In this document: one piece after another, positions 55,024 through 63,772 of the stretch
Position numbering within the stretch: the first letter of the stretch is position 1
Layout of the letters: each line of letters begins with the position of its first letter
From: Gleimia europaea ACS-120-V-Col10b
Lineage (GTDB): Bacteria; Actinomycetota; Actinomycetes; Actinomycetales; Actinomycetaceae
Assembly: GCF_000411155.1 (NCBI RefSeq)
Contig: NZ_KE150266.1
Location: 372,001 to 436,000 of the forward strand
Direction of reading: 5' to 3'
Length of the DNA stretch: 64,000 nt
Translations under genes and position numbers: made by a program
The notes under the pieces: generated by a model
Told to the model about the DNA's origin: nothing
What the model saw: only the letters and a program-made list of their open reading frames with translations
Database searches by the model: none

Positions 55024-55857
55024 ATGGCAGGCATTCCCACATTGGAACTACTGGACGGCGGCCACATTCCCGCGATTGGACTGGGCACTTCAAAACACAA
55101 GGGTGTGGAAGGCGCGGCGCTTTTTGCCCGCGCGATCGAGGATGGCTACCGACTGATTGACACGGCCGCGCAGTACGGCAATGAGCTCAGCGTGGGTCAA
55201 GGTGTCAAAGACTCCGGGGTTGAGCGCGGGCAACTATTCATCACTACAAAGATTGCGGGCGGAGACCAAGGCGCGAGTGCCACCACGCACGGCCTGGAAG
55301 GATCACTGCGCAGGCTGGGCGTTGATTACGTTGATCTGACGCTAATTCATTGGCCGAACCCGTCGCGCGGCCTCTACTTGGAGACGTGGGAGGAACTTAT
55401 CGAGCTACGTGAGCGCGGCCTAACTAAGCACATCGGAGTTTCAAACTTCTTGCCCCACCAGATAGAAGAATTGAAGGCGCAAACGGGCGTGCTTCCCGTG
55501 TTGAACCAGATTCAGTTAAGCCCCATAATTGCCCGCAAAGACCTCCGCGATTTCCACGCCGGTAGGGCAATTGTGACCGAGGCGTGGCGTCCCCTGGGTC
55601 CGATGGAAAACCTGCTGGGGCAGGTTGTAGTTGAGAATATAGCGAGCGAGGTTGGAAAGTCTGGCGCGCAGGTAGTGCTTCGCTGGGCAGTACAAAACGG
55701 AATCTTGCCCATCCCAGTTTCGTCAAAACCGCAACGCAATGCTGAGAACTTGCAGGTGTTCGATTTTGCGCTGACCGCCAATCAGATGCGCGCTTTGGAC
55801 CTATTGGATACCGGGAACCGGTTTGTGTGGGATCCGATGAGCCACGAGGAGTGGTAG
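55024..55857 (+). CDS. Aldo/keto reductase
   Basis: A 277-residue NADPH-dependent oxidoreductase of the 2,5-diketo-gluconate reductase type. The catalytic tetrad is visible as Asp and Tyr in LIDTAAQYGNE, Lys in TTKIAG and His in LIHWP; GVSNFLPHQIEEL and IPVSSKPQRNAEN complete the pattern. AAAGGGG lies 5 bases before the ATG. Its 3' end overlaps comEC, on the opposite strand, by 57 bases. Confidence 0.93.
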   Translation: MAGIPTLELLDGGHIPAIGLGTSKHKGVEGAALFARAIEDGYRLIDTAAQYGNELSVGQGVKDSGVERGQLFITTKIAGGDQGASATTHGLEGSLRRLGVDYVDLTLIHWPNPSRGLYLETWEELIELRERGLTKHIGVSNFLPHQIEELKAQTGVLPVLNQIQLSPIIARKDLRDFHAGRAIVTEAWRPLGPMENLLGQVVVENIASEVGKSGAQVVLRWAVQNGILPIPVSSKPQRNAENLQVFDFALTANQMRALDLLDTGNRFVWDPMSHEEW

Positions 55858-57309
55858 AAGTTTCCAACCAATGTAGGTGAGCGCAACAAGTAGCATCACC
55901 GCCACTATTACGATCGCTCCCGGGCCGCTGACTTGTGCGCCCGGGAGCTTTGCAAACCAGGAGGTGATCACAATAATCGCCTGCGCGCACCAACCGGCGA
56001 GAATAGCCACAAAGCCGGCGTGTCCCATTTGTGCAAGGACGGCCGTCGCGAGTGAGAGCAGAGTTGCCGGAGCCACAAAAGGTGCGAGCGCTACGTTGGT
56101 GAATACTGCAAAGAGTGCAACGTTTCCGTTTAGACATAGGAGTGCGGGGCTGGTAACTATCGTGGCCGCGAGCGGAACGGAGGTAGCATTCCACACTCTT
56201 TGAGCCAGGCGACGCGATTTAGACCGGCCTGGTGGAGGCTTTTTTCGTACTCCTGCCGTGACGATGAGTACGCCCAGCGTGGAGAGGGTGGACAGTAAGA
56301 ATCCCACGGAAAGCGCGAGCCACGGGTTCAAAATAATCCATGTGAGCACCACTAGTGCCAAAGAGTTGAAGGGTTGTCCTCTTCGTCCGATTACGGCGCC
56401 CCACGTTGGTATTGCCGCCATTGACACGGCTCTAATTATCGACTCAGTGGGGCCAACTATCACGATCAGGCCGCCCACTATGGCACTTACCGCCGCGATC
56501 TTGATGCGTCCTCTGCCAGGTAGTAGAGCATTGATTGTGCCTATCAGAATACTGAGGTGCAGCCCCGAAATAGCGGTTAGGTGACTCGTTCCCGTTTTTA
56601 CCATGGCTTCGCGCACCTGTGGTGGTAGCTCGGAGTAGTCGCCAATACTCATTCCGGCAACGAGGCCACGCCACGCGGGTGGGAAGGGAGCGAGCGCCGC
56701 GTTCAGATTATTGCGAAACGAGGCGGGCCAGCCACTGGCCTCGCGTATTTCCATACTGGTCGACTTAAATACGCCGAGCATGGGAGGGGTAAGACCTGGC
56801 CGTAGTCGGCCCGAGAGTATGACCTGATCCCCCGTGTGGGCCGCGATCCGACCGCCCGCAACAAGTAGCTTGCCACCTGGAACCGCAAGGTGGGTGACCC
56901 AGCGGTCTTTAGCCACTTCGCGACTGGGACGCTCCACGGATGTGACGATGGTGCATCTGATTTTGCACGCTTCTTTAATGTCGTGGTGTGCAAACATGTG
57001 CGCGTGAGTGGCCGCAGAAATGATCGATATTGCAAGGATGAGGAAGAGCAGAGCCGCGGCGGATTTAAACGAACCCGGGTCCTGACGAGAATGGGCTGGG
57101 TGCCGTGGCTTCTGTGCGACTCCGAGCAAGACGAGAGCGACACTGAACGCCAGGGCTACGAGGATTGCAATGCCCGCACTACCCGATGAGGAAGTGGCCT
57201 GTAGCATGAGCGCGGTAGCGAGCCACGCAACGATGGCGGCCGGCACTAAACGCAGGTCAATCGGCGCACGATCCAGCTGTTCATCTAGCGGGGTTTGCGC
57301 TACTGGCAC
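55801..57309 (-). CDS. comEC: ComEC/Rec2 family DNA-uptake channel protein (short form)
   Basis: A 502-residue multi-pass membrane protein. An N-terminal DUF4131-like/OB region is followed by the competence domain, with HLTAISGLHLSILIG near residue 245 and many helices to the C-terminus. The C-terminal metallo-beta-lactamase-like domain of Bacillus ComEC is absent, as often in actinobacteria. It imports single-stranded DNA in competent species (family knowledge). It starts with GTG, overlapping comEA by 10 bases. Confidence 0.9.
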   Translation of the reverse strand: MPVAQTPLDEQLDRAPIDLRLVPAAIVAWLATALMLQATSSSGSAGIAILVALAFSVALVLLGVAQKPRHPAHSRQDPGSFKSAAALLFLILAISIISAATHAHMFAHHDIKEACKIRCTIVTSVERPSREVAKDRWVTHLAVPGGKLLVAGGRIAAHTGDQVILSGRLRPGLTPPMLGVFKSTSMEIREASGWPASFRNNLNAALAPFPPAWRGLVAGMSIGDYSELPPQVREAMVKTGTSHLTAISGLHLSILIGTINALLPGRGRIKIAAVSAIVGGLIVIVGPTESIIRAVSMAAIPTWGAVIGRRGQPFNSLALVVLTWIILNPWLALSVGFLLSTLSTLGVLIVTAGVRKKPPPGRSKSRRLAQRVWNATSVPLAATIVTSPALLCLNGNVALFAVFTNVALAPFVAPATLLSLATAVLAQMGHAGFVAILAGWCAQAIIVITSWFAKLPGAQVSGPGAIVIVAVMLLVALTYIGWKLLPLLVAHRIPHKPVPGIQ

Positions 57310-58076
57310 AACTGATCCTTAAAACCCGCAAACGTTTTGGGGCCGATCCCGGAAACCGCGCGAACGTCCTCGGGCTTGGTGATGCCATTTTCGCTGCGGT
57401 AAGCGATGATACATTCGGCCAGTGCAGCGCCCACCCCGGGCAGGCGTTGCAGAGTTTGACTATCGGCCACCGCCAGATCTATACAGCCACCCGCTCCCGC
57501 ACCGTCCGACCCACCTCCCCCTGTTGCCTCTGCACCAACTATGCGCGGCATGCCAGATCCGCCACCCTTTTCTAGTTCTTCATTTGTGAGGACGTGGATG
57601 TGCTGGCCATCTGACACGAGTTGCGCAAGGTTTACCGACGCCAACGCGGCGTTAGCGGACATGCCTCCGGCAGCCTCGACGGCGTCCGCTCCGCGCGCGC
57701 CGGCGCGCAGCTGGACAACCGACGGTTTGTTCACCGCTCCAGTGACCTGCACAAAAATTGCCGTCTCACCGCTCGGACGAGGCCCCAATTCTGCCTCGCT
57801 CGGCTGCGTCACGCGCGAGTCCACTCCCTCAGCTTCGATGCGTTCACGCAGCTGGCGAGTACCGTCCTCTAAAATCGCATCCTGCGCTGGCGCAGACGCA
57901 CTTAACCGCAAGATCGAAAATGCAGTGACCGCAACGAGGGCCACGGCCAGCGCCACCATTGCAAAAGGAGATGGCAATAACCTGAGTGCGGGCGGCCTAG
58001 CCTGTTTAGCGCTTCTACTAACCGCACTGTCAAAGGCGCGTTGACGCAAACGCGCCACTGAACTTGTTCGCTTCAT
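57300..58076 (-). CDS. comEA: ComEA-like helix-hairpin-helix DNA-binding protein
   Basis: About 258 residues. An N-terminal hydrophobic anchor (FAMVALAVALVAVTAFSIL, about residues 38-56) is followed by an SLBB domain (FVQVTGAVNKPSVVQL onward), a Gly-rich linker, and a C-terminal HhH pair (LQRLPGVGAALAECIIAYR, SGIGPKTFAGF). It is a DNA receptor at the cell surface in competent bacteria. The start is the ATG at 58076; an upstream start at 58118 would add a charged leader. Confidence 0.9.
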   Translation of the reverse strand: MKRTSSVARLRQRAFDSAVSRSAKQARPPALRLLPSPFAMVALAVALVAVTAFSILRLSASAPAQDAILEDGTRQLRERIEAEGVDSRVTQPSEAELGPRPSGETAIFVQVTGAVNKPSVVQLRAGARGADAVEAAGGMSANAALASVNLAQLVSDGQHIHVLTNEELEKGGGSGMPRIVGAEATGGGGSDGAGAGGCIDLAVADSQTLQRLPGVGAALAECIIAYRSENGITKPEDVRAVSGIGPKTFAGFKDQLCQ

Positions 58077-58175
58077 GAGGCAAGTGTGACGCGAAAAATA
58101 CGCGCTCTCTTTTGCCACTAGCGCGGGCGTGGATAACTGTGGGCACGTTAGGCTTGTGGATAGGAAAGGAACGCT

Positions 58176-58985
58176 ATGAAAATCGGTTTTATTGGCGCTG
58201 GCAACATGGTTCGTGCGATTGTGCGCGGCGCAGTAGCTGCGGGTCTTGAGGCAAACGAAATCTACCTGACGGATAAATCTGGAAAGTCCGCTCCTGCACT
58301 AGCAGGCGAAGTTGGAGCCCACGCCCTGGCAGACAACCGCGAACTAGCGCAAACCGCAGACATAATCGTGCTGGGCGTAAAACCACACGCCGTTGCGGAT
58401 GTGCTAAAAGAGATCACGCCCGAAATCAGCGATGGCACCAAGCTGGTTATCTCGCTCGCGGCCGGCAAGAACCTCGCGTCCTTGCAGCAGGCAACCGAAA
58501 GCAACGTGCCGATTGTGCGCGTCATGCCAAACGTGAATGCCGCCATCGGCGAATCCATGACCGGTATTGCGCGCGGAAGCGCTGCCTCCTCAAAGCACGT
58601 GGAGATGACTAAGAAGATCATGGTGTCCGTTGGCCGTTGCCTTGTAATAGATGAAGCACACTTCCCTATTTTCTCTGCTCTTGCCGGGTGCTCACCCGCG
58701 TGGATGTATCAAATCGTGGACGACTTCGCGCGCGCCGGTGTCAACCACGGCCTCACAAAACAGCAGGCGGTTGCGATCGTCGCCCAGGCAATGCTTGGCT
58801 CCGCGCAAATGATTCTTGACGAGGCCGCAGCTGACGGCGCTACGCCTGCAAACTTGATAGACCGGGTAACGTCTCCGGGAGGAACCACAATCGCCGGCCT
58901 GCTGGCCGCGCAACAAAGTGGATTGTCTACAGTACTGGGCCTTGCAGTGGATGCAGCTGTTGCCCGTGATGGTGAGCTCGGCTAA
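58176..58985 (+). CDS. proC: Pyrroline-5-carboxylate reductase
   Basis: A 269-residue enzyme, the last step of proline synthesis. The Rossmann loop GAGNMVRAIVRG is at residues 7-18; VRVMPNVNAAIGE and the C-terminal VTSPGGTTIAGL are the family signature. GGAAAGGA lies 5 bases before the ATG. The intergenic region before it has two DnaA-box-like sequences. Confidence 0.94.
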   Translation: MKIGFIGAGNMVRAIVRGAVAAGLEANEIYLTDKSGKSAPALAGEVGAHALADNRELAQTADIIVLGVKPHAVADVLKEITPEISDGTKLVISLAAGKNLASLQQATESNVPIVRVMPNVNAAIGESMTGIARGSAASSKHVEMTKKIMVSVGRCLVIDEAHFPIFSALAGCSPAWMYQIVDDFARAGVNHGLTKQQAVAIVAQAMLGSAQMILDEAAADGATPANLIDRVTSPGGTTIAGLLAAQQSGLSTVLGLAVDAAVARDGELG

Positions 58986-59090
58986 GTTTGCGCCCACCCC
59001 ACCACAAATCATGTACGATTTTGCCTAACGGTACCGATTACGCGCTCAAATCGCAGGCACCGGACAACAGTAAAGACTCAAGGAGGCGTC

Positions 59091-59876
59091 ATGCTGGATC
59101 AGACAGTCCACCAATCCATCGCAGAAGAGCTCGTAAAAGCCAAAGAAACGCGCACCCCAATCCCCCTGCTCACTGCTCGCTACCCAGAGATGACAGTGGA
59201 GGACTCCTACGCCATCCAACGCCTTTGGAGAGCCGAGAAAGAGGCGGCCGGACGCGTACTAAAGGGCCGTAAAATCGGCCTCACTTCCAAAGCGATGCAG
59301 GACGCCACCGGCATTGATGAGCCCGACTACGGCCTCATTTTTGACGACATGATCTTCGAAACTGGATCCGTCTTTGAGTGGGACGAATACACGCATCCGC
59401 GCATCGAGGTTGAGCTTGCCTTCGCGCTTGGTAAAGACGTCAAAGGCCCTGGTGCCACGATCTTTGACGTTCTTGACGCCACCGATTGGGTAGTGCCCGC
59501 CCTCGAAATCCTTGATTCACGCATTGAAATGAAGGGCCGCACGATCGTCGACACGATCAGCGACAATGCGGCCATGGGCGCAATGGTCATCGGCGGCCGC
59601 CCCGTGCGCGTAGACGAAGTGGACCTACGCTGGGTCAGTGCTGCCCTGTACCGCAATCAGGAAATCGAAGAGACGGGCGTGGCTGCGGGCGTACTCAACC
59701 ACCCGGCCGCAGGCGTACACTGGCTAGCGAACAAGATCGCCCCGCACAAGGAATACCTGGGTGCTGGAGAAATCATCCTCGCCGGATCATTCACTCGGCC
59801 CATGTGGGTCTACAAGGGCGACTCGGTGCTCGCAGACTACGGACCATTAGGGACAATCACATGCCAATTCAACTAG
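59091..59876 (+). CDS. hpaH: 2-oxo-hept-4-ene-1,7-dioate hydratase-like enzyme
   Basis: A 261-residue member of the FAH/hydratase superfamily. [12 protein letters not shown] (near 62), [17 protein letters not shown] with metal-binding Glu residues (near 100), and [11 protein letters not shown] are typical of HpaH/MhpD. In homoprotocatechuate breakdown it hydrates 2-oxo-heptenedioate. AAGGAGG lies 4 bases before the ATG. It overlaps hpaI by 16 bases, but no other pathway gene is near. The substrate is inferred. Confidence 0.87.
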   Translation: MLDQTVHQSIAEELVKAKETRTPIPLLTARYPEMTVEDSYAIQRLWRAEKEAAGRVLKGRKIGLTSKAMQDATGIDEPDYGLIFDDMIFETGSVFEWDEYTHPRIEVELAFALGKDVKGPGATIFDVLDATDWVVPALEILDSRIEMKGRTIVDTISDNAAMGAMVIGGRPVRVDEVDLRWVSAALYRNQEIEETGVAAGVLNHPAAGVHWLANKIAPHKEYLGAGEIILAGSFTRPMWVYKGDSVLADYGPLGTITCQFN

Positions 59877-60649
59877 ACCCACCCCGCACCCTCATCCAAC
59901 ATATCGACGAGGCCGGCCGCGCCCTCATCGGCATTTGGGCTTGCGCGGCCTCACCGATCACCGCAGAAATCTGCGCCTCGTGCGGGCTCGACTACGTCCT
60001 CATCGACGCTGAACACTCCCCCAACGATCTAACCAGTCTGTTGCATCAGTTGCACGCCACCGCCGCATATCCGGCGTCCACAATCGTGCGCGTACCGATC
60101 AACGACGAGCGCCTAATCAAGCAATACCTGGATCTCGGCGTGCGCAACCTGCTGGTCCCCATGATCGACAATGTGCAGGAGGCCCAGCTTGCTGCTTCCC
60201 GCGTTAACTACCCCGACACGGGCGTGCGCGGTGTTGGCGCTGCCCTTGCGCGGGCATCCATGTGGAACCGGATTCCGAATTACCTGGAACGGGCGCGCGA
60301 AACGATCACTCTTATCTGCCAAATCGAATCCACCCAGGCGGTAGAAGACGTGGAGAATATCCTGGCTGTTGACGGCGTAGATGCGATCTTCGTTGGGCCC
60401 GCAGACCTTGCGGCGGACCTGGGCATCATCGGACAGGCCGGCGACGAGGCAGTCAAGTCGCGCGTCATCCACTGCATCAAGGCCGCCAAGGCCGCAGGTA
60501 AGCCGGTTGGCACCAACGCCTTTGACCCGACAATCGCCCGCGAATACATAGAGGCTGGCGCCGACTTTGTTCTCGTCGGAGCAGACGTCACCATCCTCGC
60601 GCGCGGTAGCGAAGCCCTTGTCGAGAAGTTCCTTGGCGCGAACACTTAG
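59861..60649 (+). CDS. hpaI: 4-hydroxy-2-oxoheptanedioate aldolase (HpcH/HpaI family)
   Basis: A 262-residue class II metal aldolase cleaving hydroxy-oxo acids to pyruvate and an aldehyde. YVLIDAEHSPND near residue 44, IVRVP, LLVPMIDNVQEAQ and GVRGVGAALARASMWNRIPNY are characteristic of HpaI. The ATG at 59861 lies inside the end of hpaH, giving tight coupling. It could act on related sugar-derived oxo acids instead. Confidence 0.9.
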   Translation: MPIQLDPPRTLIQHIDEAGRALIGIWACAASPITAEICASCGLDYVLIDAEHSPNDLTSLLHQLHATAAYPASTIVRVPINDERLIKQYLDLGVRNLLVPMIDNVQEAQLAASRVNYPDTGVRGVGAALARASMWNRIPNYLERARETITLICQIESTQAVEDVENILAVDGVDAIFVGPADLAADLGIIGQAGDEAVKSRVIHCIKAAKAAGKPVGTNAFDPTIAREYIEAGADFVLVGADVTILARGSEALVEKFLGANT

Positions 60650-60691
60650 ACGAACCCGCGATTCCTCTTCAACCAAAGAAAAGGTTAGCGA

Positions 60692-62746
60692 TCAGTGATC
60701 CTGGCGCGTTTGGCGAGCGGTCTCGTCCAGCTCCTGAACGCGCCAGTAGTCTTGATGCACCTCAAACTGATCAAGTACGTCGTGGATTAGTGCCTCCGTG
60801 GAGTAGCCCATAACGTCGTAATCTTGTTCACCCTGCGGCAGGTGCACTTCGAGCCTGGTGGACATGTGGTTCGCATTAGCCATTTGCCCGCCATACACAG
60901 TAGTTGGCGCATCAACTGCCAAAATTCGGTAAACGAATTGTTCTTGCCCCACTCCCGCAACAAACTTGAGGCGGTCGTGAATAAAGATCGACTCATCGAG
61001 ATCCCCCACCACCTCATCACCACCGCGAATAACCTCAGCCTGATACCCCTGCGAGGCAAGTTCCGCGGCAATAAGGCTAAGAGCAGGCTCAGCAACACGG
61101 TCCAAATATCTCTTCGCCTGGGCGGGCGAGACCTGCTCGAAGGTGCGCGCCAGGCGGTCACGCCAAGACGGGTTCACCAACTCCGCACCGGCACCCGTTA
61201 TCGTGTTGCGCAATGAGCGTTCGCGCGACCGAACACTGCGATCGTCCTCCCGCAGCGCCTTCATCAGGCCGAACATCACCAGAACCATTACCACGCTGAA
61301 CGGCAGCCCCATCACGATTGTGGCGTTTTGGAGGGCAGGAATACCGCCCACAAGGAGCATTCCGATAGTGAGTACGCCAGTGACACCGGCCCAAAACACG
61401 CGTAGCCATCCGGCCGCATCATCGTGAACCGACGGGAGGAACGAAGACAGGTTTGCCATAACCAGGGCACCCGAGTCCGCTGATGTGACGAAGAAGAGCA
61501 GGCCCACGAACGTCGCCACCGCCACGAGCAACATCGGTAGCGGATATTGCTGCAGTAGCGTGTAGAAGCCATATTCGGGGATTTCAACCGTCTTTTGTGC
61601 ATATTCCAGGTTGCCACCGGTGCGGATGTAATCCAGTGCAGCATTACCGAAGATCGAGATCCACATGAGCACGTACAGGAACGGGATGGTCATTGTTCCG
61701 GCCACAAATTGACGGATGGTGCGCCCCCGCGAGATTCGAGCCAAGAACATTCCCACAAACGACGCCCAGGCAACCCACCACGCCCAAAAGAACAGCGTCC
61801 AGGCGGCTTTCCACGCGGAGGCGTCTGAGTAGGCGAAAGTTTCCAGGCTCATCGCTGGAAAGCGGGTGATGAAGTCCCCCACGTTCATAATGATTGCGTT
61901 GAGCAAAAAGTCGGTGCGCCCCGTGATCAGTACCCAACCGGACAGCGCTACAGCTAAAACCACATTCAGTTGAGAGAGGAAACGGATCCCCTTATTAATT
62001 CCCGAGGTTGCTGAAATCGTGGCCACCAGCACCGCTAGCACCACCAGCCCAATCTGTGCGGGTAAACCTTGTCCGATGCCGAAGAGGATTTCAAGGCCGA
62101 CATTTAGTTGCACCACACCAATACCAAGGGTGGTTGCGATACCGAATATTGTGCCCAGCACGGCCGCCCCATCAACCACGTGGCCAAGGGGTCCATTCAG
62201 GCGGTCTTTGAAGATTGGAGACAGTGCTGAGCGCACGGCCAGAGGCAAGCCGCGGCGGTACGCGAAGTATCCCAGCGCAATGCCCATGAGGGCATACATG
62301 GCCCATCCGGTAATGCCGTAGTGGAAAAGTGTCCACACGGTTGCCTGCCTTGCTGCTTCTATCGTTTGGCCTTCACCAACGGGAGGGTTCATGTACTGCG
62401 CAACAGGTTCTGCAACCGCGAAAAACATGATGTCGGTACCAATACCAGCTGCAAAAAGCATCGAGGCCCATGCGAAGGCGGAGAACTCGGGTTTCGCGTT
62501 GGGCGGGCCGAGTTTCACTTTGCCAAATCGAGAAATAGCCAATCCAATTACGAACACCACCATGACGGTTGCCATGAGAATGTAGAAAGGCCCGAACCAC
62601 GTAGCGATCCGATCGACCACAACGGTCAATACGCTGCCCGCTGTAGCTGGCGAGATTACTGCCCACAGTGCGATCGCGATGATGCTAATTGCTGAGCCAG
62701 CAAATACCGGCCAGTTAACCGGGATTCGCTCCGTCTTGGTACTCAC
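60692..62746 (-). CDS. BCCT family betaine/choline/carnitine transporter
   Basis: A 684-residue, twelve-helix sodium- or proton-coupled uptake system for compatible solutes. FFWAWWVAWASFVGMFLARI followed by SRGRTIRQF is the family signature (about residue 325). A long cytoplasmic C-terminal domain (about 505-684) is present, as in osmosensing BetT-type members. The GTG at 62746 with GGAGAG upstream is preferred over an ATG at 62806. It diverges from the metal-binding lipoprotein gene. Confidence 0.92.
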   Translation of the reverse strand: MSTKTERIPVNWPVFAGSAISIIAIALWAVISPATAGSVLTVVVDRIATWFGPFYILMATVMVVFVIGLAISRFGKVKLGPPNAKPEFSAFAWASMLFAAGIGTDIMFFAVAEPVAQYMNPPVGEGQTIEAARQATVWTLFHYGITGWAMYALMGIALGYFAYRRGLPLAVRSALSPIFKDRLNGPLGHVVDGAAVLGTIFGIATTLGIGVVQLNVGLEILFGIGQGLPAQIGLVVLAVLVATISATSGINKGIRFLSQLNVVLAVALSGWVLITGRTDFLLNAIIMNVGDFITRFPAMSLETFAYSDASAWKAAWTLFFWAWWVAWASFVGMFLARISRGRTIRQFVAGTMTIPFLYVLMWISIFGNAALDYIRTGGNLEYAQKTVEIPEYGFYTLLQQYPLPMLLVAVATFVGLLFFVTSADSGALVMANLSSFLPSVHDDAAGWLRVFWAGVTGVLTIGMLLVGGIPALQNATIVMGLPFSVVMVLVMFGLMKALREDDRSVRSRERSLRNTITGAGAELVNPSWRDRLARTFEQVSPAQAKRYLDRVAEPALSLIAAELASQGYQAEVIRGGDEVVGDLDESIFIHDRLKFVAGVGQEQFVYRILAVDAPTTVYGGQMANANHMSTRLEVHLPQGEQDYDVMGYSTEALIHDVLDQFEVHQDYWRVQELDETARQTRQDH

Positions 62747-62819
62747 GTGCTCTCTCCAATTTGGTTTTCCTATTTGCGCCATCAGCGCCTTTGCGAATTG
62801 TGACATGTTTTATGCCGCC

Positions 62820-62848
62820 TTGCATTTTTCGGGCCGCCGAAATATTGT
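62820..62848 (+). promoter_or_regulatory. Promoter of the metal-binding lipoprotein gene
   Basis: TTGCAT (62820-62825) and TATTGT (62843-62848) have 17-base spacing, and the ATG follows after 6 bases. No ribosome site is visible, so a leaderless message is likely. No DtxR/MntR palindrome was recognised. Confidence 0.5.
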
Positions 62849-62854
62849 ATTTAC

Positions 62855-63772
62855 ATGACCGAAAGAAAAGAAAAGATGGCGGCGAAACTAGCTGCCCTTG
62901 GCGCCGTTGTAGCGCTCTCCATTCCGTTGTCCGCATGCTCCCCAGAGGCACCCGAAGACTCAAAACCGCAGGTTCTGACCACATTCACAGTGATTGCAGA
63001 CATGGCTCAAAACGTCGCGGGCGAGCGTCTAGAAGTCAACTCCATCACCAAACCCGATGCGGAGATCCACGAGTACCAGCCAACCCCGGAAGACATCAAA
63101 CGAGCTGAGAACGCGGACCTGATCTTGAATAACGGCCTCGACCTCGAACGCTGGTTTGAGAAGTTTGTAGCCAACACCGACGCACAAACCGCAGTGCTTT
63201 CCGAAGGCATCACTCCGATCCCGATTTCCGAGGGGGACTATGCGGGCCACCCCAATCCACACGCATGGATGTCGCCTGCAGCTGGCGTGAAATATGTGGA
63301 GAATATCGTGAAAGCATTCAGCAAACTCGATCCTGAGGGTGCCGACTACTACGAAAAGAACGGCAAGGAATACGCCGCCAAGATCGAGGCGGTAGGTAAG
63401 CAGATGGAAGAAGAACTGCAAACCCTGGAGCCCGACCAGCGCGCACTGGTAACTTGCGAGGGAGCGTTCAGCTACCTTGCCCGGGACGCAGGTCTGCAAG
63501 AGAAGTACCTGTGGGCCGTAAATGCTGAGGGGGCGCTCACCCCCGCTCGCGTGGCTGATGTTGAGAATTTTGTTAGGACCAACAAAATCCCGTCCGTATT
63601 TTGCGAGTCCACGGTTGGCGACAAGATGAAGCCAATCGTGCAGGCTACCGGCACTGAGTACGGGGGTACTCTTTACGTTGACTCACTAACCGGCCCGGAC
63701 GGGGACGTGCCCACCTACCTCGACCTACTACGCTACGATGCCGAGCTAATCACGAAGGGACTCAGCAAGTGA
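62855..63772 (+). CDS. Metal ABC transporter substrate-binding lipoprotein (Mn/Fe type)
   Basis: A 305-residue cluster-9 binding protein. Lipobox PLSAC puts the lipid-anchored Cys near residue 28. Likely metal ligands are His in DAEIHEYQPTPED, His in HPNPHAWMSP and Glu in VTCEGAFSYLA; there is no His-rich loop, unlike the zinc protein at 33 kb, favouring manganese or iron. It overlaps the next ATPase gene by 4 bases. Confidence 0.9.
   Translation: MTERKEKMAAKLAALGAVVALSIPLSACSPEAPEDSKPQVLTTFTVIADMAQNVAGERLEVNSITKPDAEIHEYQPTPEDIKRAENADLILNNGLDLERWFEKFVANTDAQTAVLSEGITPIPISEGDYAGHPNPHAWMSPAAGVKYVENIVKAFSKLDPEGADYYEKNGKEYAAKIEAVGKQMEEELQTLEPDQRALVTCEGAFSYLARDAGLQEKYLWAVNAEGALTPARVADVENFVRTNKIPSVFCESTVGDKMKPIVQATGTEYGGTLYVDSLTGPDGDVPTYLDLLRYDAELITKGLSK

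Noticed and set aside
55424-56194. 256-codon minus-strand frame over the reductase and comEC
   Set aside because: Overlaps both genes in other frames and shows no domain or start signal.
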